Both the position numbers and the translations under genes were made by a program. Under the pieces are notes generated by a model. The model was not told the origin of the DNA, did not search any database, and was given only the letters and a program-made list of their open reading frames with translations. Positions 13,321 through 25,105 of a stretch of DNA of 64,000 nucleotides are shown here, in pieces. This DNA comes from Varroa destructor. Taxonomy: Eukaryota; Arthropoda; Arachnida; Mesostigmata; Varroidae. Where the stretch lies: the NCBI RefSeq assembly GCF_002443255.2, contig NW_019211458.1, positions 19,671,509 through 19,735,508 on the forward strand, written 5' to 3'. Every line of letters begins with the position of its first letter. The stretch's first letter is position 1.

Positions 13321-13381
13321 ATTGCCGGGTTATGATGCGCACGCGTGCACACATGCACGCGTGCGCATCATAACCCGCAAT
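13321..13381. repeat. Perfect inverted repeat with Z-DNA-type core
   Basis: The left arm 13326-13349 and right arm 13354-13377 are exact reverse complements over 24 bases, separated by a 4-base CACA loop. A bulged C near 13325 lets about five further outer pairs form (ATTGC with GCAAT). From 13335 to 13368, 34 consecutive bases alternate purine and pyrimidine and are rich in CG, CA and TG steps. That is the sequence pattern of Z-DNA-prone DNA. The flanks are not complementary beyond this. No frame crosses it. It could extrude as a cruciform, fold as an RNA hairpin if transcribed, or be the remnant of a fold-back element. Confidence 0.95.
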
Positions 13382-15064
13382 TTCAATGATGAGCTCTCGT
13401 TACAATACTCATAATACGTTTCCGTCCCATTGTCCCAACGTAAACACACAAATCGATGGCAATATAGCTTGCGAGAAATACAAGTCTATCGGTATCAGCG
13501 GATATATCTCCCTAAATAGAAACAGTTACGAAGAGCATCATTCTTCGTAAATGCGGGCCAGGCACCAAACGATGCTTGTGGTGCACTAACTGCTGTACAA
13601 GTTCAACAATACATCGACGAGCTGAAAACACGACCGACGTGATAGGCCGATGTCTAACCGCGAGATGCGTAAGTACTCGGCTAGCAGACTTTAGCGCGTT
13701 GTTACAGGCGTCTATCGGCTGATCTATTGCAATTTGCATCGAGTCTATTGTGAATGAACAGGTGCGTTTTGCTGTCATCTAGGCCCTGCCACGGCGCTGA
13801 CTTTCCTCTTCTAGTCTCTGTGGGCTTCCAGCAATTGATCTGCTGCTTCCGCTGCATCTTTTTTGGCTCCTGAGATGATAAATTATTCTACCAATAGTGC
13901 TGGTGACAATCCGCTTTGATCACCAAGTGGAAAATCAATACCGGTAATTGAATTATTTCTTCTACCTTTCGACAATACGTATACTTGCAAAAAATGTCAC
14001 AAACCCATGTATTTGCACTTCTATATATCGCTAGATACATGTGCATATTTTGTGCATAAGTTGTACAGGGTTATAGGAAAGCTTGGTCGAATTATTGAGA
14101 TAAACGTATCATCGTTTTCTTACTGATTCAAAACCATATCTAGATGCGGACCCTGTTGCGTTCTAAAATACAGTCTGATACTTGACGTCAGCTTGACAAT
14201 CCTTTCGATTCTGATTGATTACTGGCGGTAGTTCTATGTGCAGAAATTTATGAAAGGTATTTCGTTATCGGTATAACTCACTATATATCCTACATACAAA
14301 TCAATGTGTAGCACTAATTGATCCAATGGAGGGCAGCCCGTTCAGTTAACGAACGGTCGAAACACGCCGAGCCTTAAAATGCCAGCCGCGAATGGGAACT
14401 GCACTCCATGACTCGGCAACGTGGCCTATAGTTGCTTTAACTGACAGCGTAATTAGCTGGATAAGTTTGGGACCAGACAGCCAAACGTTGAGGTTGAGCC
14501 TACTGATATGGGGGGTGCAGGAAACAACCATAACCGCGATTGTTGCAGTGTTTCCCTATCTGCATTTTGTTTGGTACCGATACACAACGCGTCCGCTGGT
14601 TCTGCAACGGATGCAGGCGACCCTGCACTAGCAAGATAATAATAAACTGCTTCGCTGAGCAACGCAGAAATAACGCGGTCGTTTGTCGGCTGGTTCTTCA
14701 TATGTACGCAGGCATTATACATAAACGAGTGTATGGCAACGAGATGAGCGCAAATTGTGACAAAGAACATGCGTGCGATACGTAGGCATACATCTTAACC
14801 AAACATGGGCGTATACACCTAGCGAGTTAGCAGATTAACAGACCCGGGTCGACCCATCGGATAGCGCTGAGAACGGCCAGTTGTCTGCTTGCTACATAAT
14901 TCCCCTATAATTTCGCTAAGTTTACGCCTCCTAGACTTTTCTTCATCACCGGAATTCTCTAATACCGTTATACATCTGGATAGATATCAGTTCCGTCTCG
15001 TGATCAAGTCCCCATGCGTATACCTACTGAAATTCCTCGCGCAACATATTTAGGTAGAAATGCA

Positions 15065-15096
<32 letters not shown>

Positions 15097-17842
15097 GCGT
15101 ACCCATTACATGCACAGACGTAGTATATTCTACGCTGGAGTGGCTTTGGGGCGAAAGTAATTGTTTTTGTTACTCTTAACTGTCCTCGCTATATTTCACG
15201 TCTTCTATTGTATCCGATACGTCATAGGCTCTTTGGGCACAACCCGCTGCAGCCTTTCCATTACTGCCCATTCCCAGCAGTTCGCTGCACTGGTACCTAT
15301 TACTAGCGGACGCAGTTGCTTAGATCTCGGCATCACCAGAAATTTTATTGTGGTGAAGTGCCTTTTGCTTCATTGCAGCATCTCTTGCCAGGTATAGGAC
15401 AGGAATCGTTGTCATTATAATGACGTATTCTCGCAGGTACAACGAACCAAATCGTAATGTTAACATACGCGCACATAGAGAATCAGATGACGACTGGAGT
15501 GATGACTGCGACAACAGTAGCAGCAACAGACAGAGGTCTTAAATCCTTTTGTTTAGTCCGTCGATAATGGTCGACTAGCTAAAGCTGTAGGTTAACGGCG
15601 GAACGCAGCATTGCATCTTTGTTTGATATCTTTGTTTCCGCGGCTGCTACTGAGCGAGCCGTGTGTGCGTTTCTAGTCATTCGACGTGTACATGGACATC
15701 GACCATCTTCGACTATAGCGACGTCCGTTAGTAAACGTTACTTCGGCTCAACAACAACAGCAAATACGCCGTTGTTTGTCGCTCGCACCATATATGCCGG
15801 ATATCAACGGCAGCAATGGCGGCCATTGGCGAAAACCAGATGCTCTGTGTGCTTGCTTCATTGTTTATGATGTCCGTATCTGTGTACAAATCCTTGGAGG
15901 TAGATAGACACTCGTACGTATACACAAGTTGTTTATGCGTATGCGGCCTCTATTCTTTTTCTCCGTTAGATGCCTCGCGGCTGTAAATGAACGGGTAGTG
16001 ACAAGTGCTTGCAAATGTGCGTGTTTCTCTGTACGTATAGTATTCGTCTAGACGCAATGCTCATGGTCGAGACGTCGATTAGGGTGTATGCACGGCCAGT
16101 ATTCAACTGACAGTGTCTACCAGAGTAAGGCGGCGAGCTATGGGTGGTCTGAACAAGAGGAGCAGAGCGACCAGGAAGGCGAAGGTGACATACCGCAAGG
16201 TCCAAAATTAAGGATGTTCCGTCGACGAAGAGCCGCCATGCACTGGTGATATAGTGCTGGGCACTGGAGAAAGTAAACGCACCTGAACGTAGATGCCTCA
16301 GTGAAGTGAACAGAACGGATTACTATTATAGATCATGGGCGTGAAACTGTTATAGTAACAAACGAAAGAAAAATAGACAAGCAGAAAAGCAGTAACGAAA
16401 GAAACTCGCTCGCCCGTGCCGATACATATGAATATGGACACAAATGATGTCCAGAAGCTGGTCAACCCTACGAAAATGCTGAGCGCAACGACAGTCTTCG
16501 TACCAATGGCCGTCCGGTTACCATCGGCAACAGCGACCTTCCTGCTGCCGCCGGCCGCGTCACGCAATCGTTGCCTGTAAATGTCTTGCTCGTTTGACAG
16601 AAGCTTTTCCCAGGAGCGTTTCGTGGGTCCTTCCGCGTGTCGTACTCACTGTTCTAATGTGTGATTCCTGTCGACGTCAAAAGCTTACCGGGAACATAAC
16701 TTCCCTTCTCTATTATACATGGTCTTACGAAACACCCTGTGTAAGCTCTGTGATAACCCATCGGCGAACCAGCACAGTACGAGCGCTCAGGCCGCGGCAT
16801 ACCGTTGTACCAATGTGCCACAGCATTTTCGCTACATCTTAATAAGCTGTCGCTCTCGCAACCACCTTTTTTCGCTCCTTTCTAGTTTCGATACTTAGTG
16901 AGCACCCAGCGCTTTCCATCAGTCTGTTCAAGCTTTCCCTTATGCACTCTTCTCCTTTCTGTCCTGTTCTTAGTTCATCTCCATTGCTATCTTCACTCAC
17001 AGTCTACATTTCGCTCCACACCACTTTCAAAAATTCGCGCCAGTATCATTCCTAGCTGTCCTGGTCGACTTTTGCGTGCAACTCTGTGGGAAGAACCGAG
17101 GTCCTCGACGCACAACGAAAATTCTTTTGTCCTGCGTTTCTCGTGCATGTGAGCCTGTGCCTACTTTTAGTCGTAACTCGTTCAAGCCTCCGGCGGTGTT
17201 GTCCACGAAGGATAACACTTGCATAAAATTTAATTCTAATCTCTTTTCCTCATCGAGCCGAACAAGGCTAGCCAAGTCCAAGTTGGCTCCTTCTCTATCA
17301 GCTCGTTCATGTTCCTATCTCCGGGTAACCCCAGTTCCTCCAAGTGCTAAACCCTCCCCCAGTCTAAGTGCAAGATACGTAGTTTTAAACGAGGCAAACG
17401 CTACCAGGATGTTACATGTATGGCCGGCATAGCCGACTCAGTAATGCGCAGCCATCCCGCTTAGGTTAGATAGGCACACAGAAATTCAAACATACAGCCA
17501 CTCATACGCCCCTTTTCCCGCCTCAATTCTCTATTATATATGTTGCTGTGTAGCAGCGTTGCAAGAGCGTTATGGTGTACAGAGGTGTCTTCTAGGCCTA
17601 AAACCTTTGAAAAACCTAAAACAACGAAGCTTTCATCCTTCGCCTTTCATTTGAATCTGAGCAAACGAGAAAACTGCCACTGCAGTAGCGACGAGGCTAA
17701 CGCGGCAGTCGGAACAACAGAACGAAGTATATCACAAGTGCACAGTAACATTTCAGCCTTTCTTTTCTATAAGCTGTCTGCGATGCTGTCGCTGCTGATT
17801 TTGCTGTTCCTGCCATCTCCTATTGGCGGTACCTCCCACAAG
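13382..17842. other. Non-coding stretch with (CT)n
   Basis: Short overlapping frames occur on both strands; the longest is 118 codons on the plus strand at 17076-17432, with Ser/Arg/Leu-rich translation and no motif. A trinucleotide island lies near 15510-15530 and a (TC)12 tract at 15065-15088. Positions 13780-14350 and 14780-15060 are plain AT-rich sequence. No RNA gene or transposon ends were found. Confidence 0.55.
15065..15088 (+). repeat. (TC)12 microsatellite
   Basis: Twelve uninterrupted TC units, followed by AT and a short T run. A polypurine/polypyrimidine mirror tract of this length can adopt triplex (H-DNA) structure. The pyrimidine strand is the plus strand, as at the other three long CT tracts here. 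Confidence 0.95.
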
Positions 17843-17877
<35 letters not shown>

Positions 17878-17878
17878 C
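17843..17878 (+). repeat. C10 followed by (TC)13
   Basis: A run of ten C (17843-17852) leads directly into thirteen TC units (17853-17878), giving a pure pyrimidine tract of 36 bases. It lies inside a 163-codon plus-strand frame (17540-18031), where it produces a Pro then Leu/Ser run. That, and the lack of any other motif, argue that the frame is not a gene. Confidence 0.95.
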
Positions 17879-20800
17879 GCGGTCGCTCCAGCTGGTTGCC
17901 TCCTTCATGCTTTATGCAGCGGTGGACCTATAGCAGGAGACCTGATGATTTCAACAGGAGACGCTTCTGTACCCGTTGAACGTTATAGCATGGTGCATAG
18001 TATAACAATTTGTAGCTGTAGTAGCATTTAAAACATGTTGCAGTTCGGCTTCGCGCCGTTCCAGTACCGCTTTAGCCCTATTCGTTCCCTCGCTGGAGAC
18101 GAACCCAGTGTAAGTTTAAATCCTAGCGCGCAGAAAGCCATTTTTTTTTACCCATCCAACAATAACTAATGAAACTGTCGCTATTAGGACCGATAAGTAG
18201 CGATAGGCGCAGTGAGAAAAAAACACGATGCGAGAAAATGACAGAAGAAAAGATTCCGTAAATACAAAACAGGCCAGACCGAAAACGGTTTCGAGAGGGA
18301 AAGCGAAAGGCAATTTTTGAAAAGCAGAAAAACAGTCTTAGAATATAATGTATAAATGGCTAAAAATCAACTTTTTTAATTGCATTCTATATAGATGCTT
18401 TATAAAATATCGTAGATGTGAGAAACCTATAGGAAGATTATAGGTTTAAGGGTTAACGATTACCTTCACGTTGTTTGAGTGTAGGGCTTCGATTTCCTAA
18501 CTTACTATAGCACACGCGTTAACTGCAAATGGTTTAGCCATAGTTTACAAGAAAGCGTCTTTTATATTACCTCTTATTCAACTTCTTCTGCGTCTCGATC
18601 GACTGCTCAGTTCGGACGGAACTTTGTATTTTTTAGTTTATTTGGTTCAAGCTTTTTGGCGCAGGCAGCGTCGATATTTGGAACGACTAGAATTAGGCCA
18701 CATTTATACAATAGAAAGAATAGATACATTTTAGAATGCGCTTAGGAAATATGTTAAAGCTGAACGAAGACATCAGAAGCAAATAACGGCGTCGAAAAGA
18801 CAACTCTCTAGAAAGTCAGTTATAGAGTGATGGTGAATATGATCTTTCACTGTCTTTGACAGATATCTCAAAGATATTGTTAGAGGATATTCTAGTTCTG
18901 TAGCTATAGTTGTTATTAATATTAGGGCAATATGTGTTTTCGTAATCTCACTTAGTATTTGGTTATATCTAACAAGGGCAATTGCAACATTCATTTCGTT
19001 ACACAGAGATCAGAGCAGATGATTTAATTCTCCGGAGCGTTGTTGTCAGTTTCTCTGGTAACCCAAAGAGCGCTGGATGCTCTGAGTAGCCGGCGAAGGG
19101 GACTCGTATAATCGTTACAATGCGCGTGGTATAGTTGGCGTAGGCAACTCGTGTCCTATGCGCCTAAGTAATAACGGCTGCAAAGAGAAGCCGCATAGGC
19201 TGCAAAAGCGGAAGTTTGAGAACTCAGAGCTAGCTGGCGGACTTGAACTTCGAGGCTGATCGGGGACCCGCTAACATGCACCGCCATTTTTACTAGCTAG
19301 GGATACACATTCTCTGTTCAGCAATAAGCAACGGCCTCGAAAGCTGCACGCCGCGCCACGTACTAGCTACCTTTTCGCTGTAACTTGCTTTTCTGACGCT
19401 TTTTTTCGCTAGCACAAGGTACAACCGCCATATCCGCTGTTACCGCTACTATCTTGGCCGGTTTGCAGTATGTGGGAACGGGAGCAGAAAAAGCATGGCC
19501 TTCAGACCTGTGTCCTTCTCTCACTCACCGAGAAGCTACTATTACCTACTACGCTAGGTTCGTAAACTGCCGGTTTGCACTGCGGGTGCTGCCACCAGTA
19601 GTAAGAGGAGGGAGCAAGCCATACGCGTATAGGAGGTTGACGTAAAAGTTAACTCATTTTGTCACCCACGCAAAGGATAGCCAGGCCTTCCTCTCCTATA
19701 AACAAAGGCCTTCCGAGTTCCTACAGCCGATGTGATTGCACACGTTGTCGAAACGCTGGGGGTTGGGTCGGATTATGCCAGCAACGGCATCGCTTTCGAG
19801 TGAAGTTATTCCACATGAAACCTGCTGTGTCGCCGCTACCGGTCGTAGTGACACTGCAAACGCTGCTACTGCCGCTGCTGTTGCTAATGCAACTACCGTT
19901 TTAACCGGTGCGTATAACCATAATGCAAGTTTAGAGAGAGCTCGGAACTGGCTTCGGGGTTTCAAAGGTGGAAGTCGCTTTGCCCCTGTATAAGGGTTAG
20001 CCGGGTGAGTCAGCGGTTCTCAAAGGACAAAATCAACGAGGCTGAGTTTGCTTCGTATATGGCCTGTTGCAGAGCCGTTCCAATGAGCCGCAATTCATAG
20101 CTATAGAAAATAAAGGAACACAACAAATTTAATGTACTTGTTCATATGTGATGCTTGCTTGCAATACACGCAAAAACCAACGAATAAATAGTATATAAAA
20201 TTAGATTAAACAGAGCTCTCACGAGTACGGCGTGCAAAGATATATGGCAAAATGTCCCCTTATAGTTAACTATATATACATATGTCGATCCTTACTTTCC
20301 CCATTTTTGTCACCGTATGAGTCTAATACTGCAGCCTTAATTTTCACTTACCAAATTTCCATGTCCTCTACATCATTACTGTATCATTATTATGCTTATG
20401 TGCTGTCTCTTCCCTAATTCTGACACTTCGCCTAAAAACGTTTCCACTCTGTTTTTCCATTCGGTCACTTCCATTACATCCACCGAGCGGCAGCACTGAT
20501 GACTCGCGACGGACCGCACCGCCAGAAGTCCTATTGTGCCAGTCCGTCTAAAATTCTCGGTGTCTAACTACATAAATACGGAATAGCGGTACTCAATTTT
20601 AGTCAGTGAGCTAAACGAACTAAAAACATTTGCGAACCTATAATATAATACCGCCTAACGAACTGCATGCAGAGATGCACGGACGTCTACAAAGAAGCTT
20701 GGGGAAAGGGACAGGACGACACGGTCTAAGTTTTAATTATAACGTAGAGTAGTAACATTGCGGATAGGATATATGTTTGGACGCTCCTCTTCATCCTGTT

Positions 20801-23800
20801 ACAGCCTGTTTGCATGGTATAAGTGCTACGAGCGCACTCAAACATCTGGCCTAATATCGTTGCACGACGAGTCTCACTCACAAAATGGCAATTAGTAGAT
20901 GCAGCGCCGACTCGCAGCAGCAACGGCACGCCATTGCGTAGTCGATGAGTCCTGCCAGATGACAATACAAAGGTTCTTTCTGTTCTCGTGCTTCGGAGGG
21001 TAAAGGATAACCCCGACGGTTTTGATTGGTGGGTAATCAAGTTTCATCATCCAAACTGATCTGCATTCGGCTAGTTACCACGATGCAAGAGGCCATGCAA
21101 CCGATAAATCGATAGGCGATGATAAATTTATAGTAATCAAGCCACGACAGGTTGTTTGTGTTGTGCTGAATTTTTTGACGAGGGAATATCTCGAAGCACT
21201 TAATGAGAGAAGTCTTTTGAGGATGTCTTTCTGTTGTTCTTTATGGTCTATCCCGACTACTACGTAAGCTACGCTAATGGATCGTGTTGAAACTGGTCGC
21301 TTCCGAAATCCTATAGAATTGTTAATTACGTAATGATTGGGAAATTCAATGAATACACATAAAAATGGGTCTTACGCGACTCGGCTGTCGTAGTATAACC
21401 AGATTTCCTACTTTGATAGGAAAAAAAGTCAATCTCAAAAGCGGGTTGCTACGCAGATGATTTTTTAACCCTAAAAATGATTACATGGTAAACACAACAG
21501 CCGAGGGGGCTACCACTGTCGTTCGTGAGTACCCCGCCTAATCTAGGTAAGGAGAACTAACTCACCGTGCATGACTACTGGCTGACCATCGTTAGCAGGC
21601 GGGTCTTTGCAGGCAAAAATAATCATAACTCGAACACTCAGACTCTCCTTTCACAGCCCGCTCATACGACGGTACTCTCTCTGTCCGTGTTTTTGAATCT
21701 ATTCTCTAAACTCGCCTAGTATCTATCGGTCTCTGTTTGGTTGTCATCAGCCGGCCGACAGCCCCGGTGCCAGCTAGTACACGCTAAGACTGGGCAGGAC
21801 ATCCTGGCCAGCCAATGTTTGATGCTAATACTATAATCCGTTTTGGTATCTATGGATCCCGGTGGCTATACATTCATAGTGGTAGACTGTTCGGCAACGA
21901 CAATCGTGGCCTCAATGGCCAACAAATATGCGACCTGATCAGCCAACCAGTTCGCTTTGCTTTTTAGCCGGATTGTCTAAGGGATCATCTTAGATCGTTT
22001 TAGTTCTACTATTCTTGTCAGCGTCGTTGTTATCTGGCCATGCTAAGGCGGTTTCCTGGACCCGTGGAGGTTGCGGCTGCCGTAGTTTATTTCGTTTAGG
22101 ATCTGGGTTTGATCCTGCAGGCTTCTTTTTACAAGAGGACGCATTGGCTCACTAACTTTCCGTAGAAAGAATCTAAGGGTACATGCGTGTGCACCTCCTT
22201 GCTTGATGGCCATCCCAAAGAATAAATTGGTATATATGATACGATGGTTGCTGTCGCTACCCCTACTGCTATAGCCGGTGCTCTGCGCATCAGCAAAACG
22301 CTGAATAGATGCTTTCGGCTTGTACAGAGAGAGATACAAACATATATACATACTTAAATACTAGAACACCCTTACTGTTGGTATGGTCGTACTAACACTC
22401 CTGCAACTCCTGAGTCAGTGGTTAAAAAATGAATGAGCTTCATCTTTTCCCTCCGCCCTCTTTTGCTTAACATGCCTCGAATAGTCGTCGTCGTCCCTTC
22501 GTCTGGCAAATGCATAGTATATCATACACGCACACATTTTACTCTACCAACTGTTCTTCTCCGTGCATGCGACCAGCATTGAGATCCTACGAAAGACATA
22601 AGTGCGCGATCCTGCGGCTGATCAGTTCAGTGAGGTTCCATTTCTGTTGCTGCTGTTAATGCTACTATTGCTAGCATACTATCCCGTTGTCCCCCATCTA
22701 ATAGCGCTGGACACGATGCATTTGAGCTGCGTCTAGGGTTCAGCTGTACTGCATCCATGGTTAGCAATGGCACCACAAATGTTCCTGCTGTTCATAATCG
22801 ACAGATGAACACCGACATGCACTCGCCGCACCGGTGGTTGTGGTGGTCTTGGTGATGGTCATCGGATTCGCAGCAGCTGCCAGCCAGACTAGTATACATG
22901 CACTGGGGACAGATAGATCGACGGATCACCGTATCATGTCTGTACCATCGATGCGGCGCTGTCGCCAGCAGAGTTGTCATCCAGATAAAGCTTCTCCGAG
23001 TGTTGCAATTACTCGAGCTGTTGTTACTGTTGCGCCCACCGACGCTGAGGATCCGATGCAGTGCTTTCCTATTTTTTTGCGAACGTCTGTGTGCGCGTGT
23101 ACACTTAAATCTGGCGCGCTATAGCAGAAGCGAAAGCAGAGCGATAGGTTAAGACAGGCCCTTAATGCCTATTGCATGTTGCTTGTGAGACAGGGCGGAA
23201 GACAAAGGGGAAGGGGCTTTGGTTTGATGATGGCATGACAGCCGGTCGGCGTGTCGGCCTGTCTTGCAAAAGAAACGCTGTGAGAATATTAACTGTTTGT
23301 TTTGAGCAGTTATAGCTATCCAACGGATAGCAATTGGTGATGCCCGTTTGGAGAAATCGGTGTTCTGTAGATTTGGTGAACGTTTTTTCGAGTGCTTAGA
23401 GTATTTAGCATAACACATTGTAGATTCAGCGTGTGTTCAGTAAACCGTTGTTGTTTCTTCCTAAGGATAAACGCAGATTGCCGTGCGTCTAGCTAGTAGC
23501 ACAGATCTGTAGTCGAATTGAGTATTACGTTACGTATCATACATTGGTGAAACCTTCAGTCTGTAGTACCTGTTGTTTCCAGTGCCATCTGCCTAATCGA
23601 ACAAATAATAGGCATAGATTGAAAGAAAGTTGGTACAAGAAACAAAACAATGACGAACGTTTGGGCGTACTGAAAAAAGCAGTCGCAATGAAACATCGTT
23701 TGCTTTCTGGTAGGCCTTGTGCGACTGTGTACCGGTCACTGTCGTCTTTCTCTTGCATCTTCCATTTCTTCTCCTTCCATATTTCTTTTCACTCAGCGCC

Positions 23801-24545
23801 TGCTTATAGCATATAGTTAACATTTATTATGTATTGTCCTATTGCACATTGTATGTTCGTTAGGTCTTTCAGTTGCTTTGCCAGGTATTTGGTAGTTATT
23901 TGCTACCGTCAGCACCCAGAGCTGATCACCTTGTTCTTGTGCCTCGATGTCGCGCTTTGTGCAATGCTGCGCGTCGGTGTTGTGTTCGCTGGCTGTATTT
24001 GGTTGTCGTTGCAGAGACGGTCTCGCCGCCATTCCCTATTCGGTAGTTTGCTACTGGGTGCCTGGTGGTCAGTCGTCCAACCCATAAGCCAACATGCTTT
24101 GGTGCCTCGGGGCCTGTGTCGGAGTGCGCGAAGTGAATGAGCTCACTAGAATAGGATTCCACCATCCTTCTCCCTCTAAAGGGTCAGGAAATGCTCTTTT
24201 GCCGCAGCGACGGTGGTGATGAGGTTTTGTCAGAGTCCAGAGACTGCAGGCCAGTGCCTCTAGCTAGGTCATGACTGTCCGCCTGTCGTATCCAATGACA
24301 ACTCAGAGTCAACCGACGACAACGCCGATCGAAGCCTGACGGGTTCAGTGTGATGACGGATCCTAACTCCCTAAGTTTTATACACCCTTTCTTTCCCCTG
24401 GTCTCTCTCTCTCTGATTGCAAGGTAAGATCCGGAACTGTGTGTCGAATATGTTCTGCTCTGTTGACAATGATGCTGGCTCTCTTTTGCCTTGCGGCAAG
24501 CATCCTTTTTCGGCTGCGGCGGGTCGTGATTCGACCGGTTCGGCG
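17879..24545. other. Mosaic stretch, no assignable gene
   Basis: The part 18100-19000 is AT-rich and contains a 9-bp stem with a 7-base loop (18423-18447). 19000-20000 is GC-richer and holds a trinucleotide island (about 19855-19912). 20000-22000 is plain mixed sequence with only short frames. 22600-22700 holds a second island of degenerate GCT/ACT/GTT triplets. Frames up to 104 codons overlap with no motif. No RNA gene, exon set or element termini were recognised. Confidence 0.5.
19855..19912 (+). repeat. Degenerate GCT/ACT/GCC trinucleotide island
   Basis: A run of mostly GCT, ACT, GCC, GTT and AAT triplets kept in one register, with transition-type substitutions between units. It looks like a decayed (GCT)n array. 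Comparable islands recur throughout the window on both strands. In one frame it reads as Ala/Thr, which produces a spurious alanine-rich peptide. Confidence 0.6.
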
Positions 24546-24566
24546 GCATGCTCTGGTAGAGCATGC
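24546..24566. repeat. Short perfect hairpin
   Basis: The arms 24546-24554 and 24558-24566 are perfect 9-base reverse complements (GCATGCTCT with AGAGCATGC) around a GGT loop. It is compact and GC-balanced, but about one such hairpin is expected by chance in a window of this size. Confidence 0.7.
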
Positions 24567-24787
24567 TTGGTCGCCTGTGCCAATCGCCAGCAGGGATCGG
24601 GCAATGAGGAAGGCGGACCCAGATCAACAGAATAGTGATGATCGCTATCGACTGTCCGTTTGTTCGAACTAGGGTCCTTCCATCTGCTTGTTGGTCTGTC
24701 AGTCCAGTCACAAAGGTGTGATATGGTTTTGCCGGCCCTTCTGATAGAACTACCGTTATCGTTGCTGTTCAATGACACGAGCGTTCA

Positions 24788-25105
24788 ATGCTAACCCAGG
24801 TGCAAAATGCCCTAATACTTTGTCCTACGAGCCCAGGCGACGACTGGGTGAAAGAAGGGGCACGCTCTGCATGCCGACTGCCATCGTTTTCTAGTGCTTG
24901 GTTTGATGAACAGCTGGAGGTCGTCGAAGAGTCTCCGAAACTGCCAAACTATCCTTACCATAAGCACAACTTCTTCTCTTTAAACATTTTACCACCTCGT
25001 CTACAGTTCAATATAGAGACCATTGCCAGGTTAGCTTACAGCTTTCAAAATCCAACACGTCTAATTTCTGCCGAGTGGACAAACAGCGAAAGGAACACAG
25101 CTTAG
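24788..25105 (+). other. Unassigned 105-codon frame with ATG start
   Basis: This frame starts at a true ATG and ends in TAG. Its composition is more protein-like than its neighbours, with acidic, aromatic and hydrophobic residues interspersed (for example WFDEQLEVVEESPKLPNYPY, about residues 38-57). There is no signal peptide, membrane segment or domain I recognise. The length is within the range expected for chance open frames. It could be a small single-exon gene, a decayed exon, or nothing; I favour chance. Confidence 0.14.

Noticed and set aside
13321..13400. Helitron 3' hairpin
   Set aside because: No CTRR terminus follows the palindrome at the expected distance, and no 5' TC terminus or helicase fragment was seen.
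17540..18031. 163-codon plus-strand frame
   Set aside because: Its length depends on reading through a C10(TC)13 tract, and the rest has no motif.
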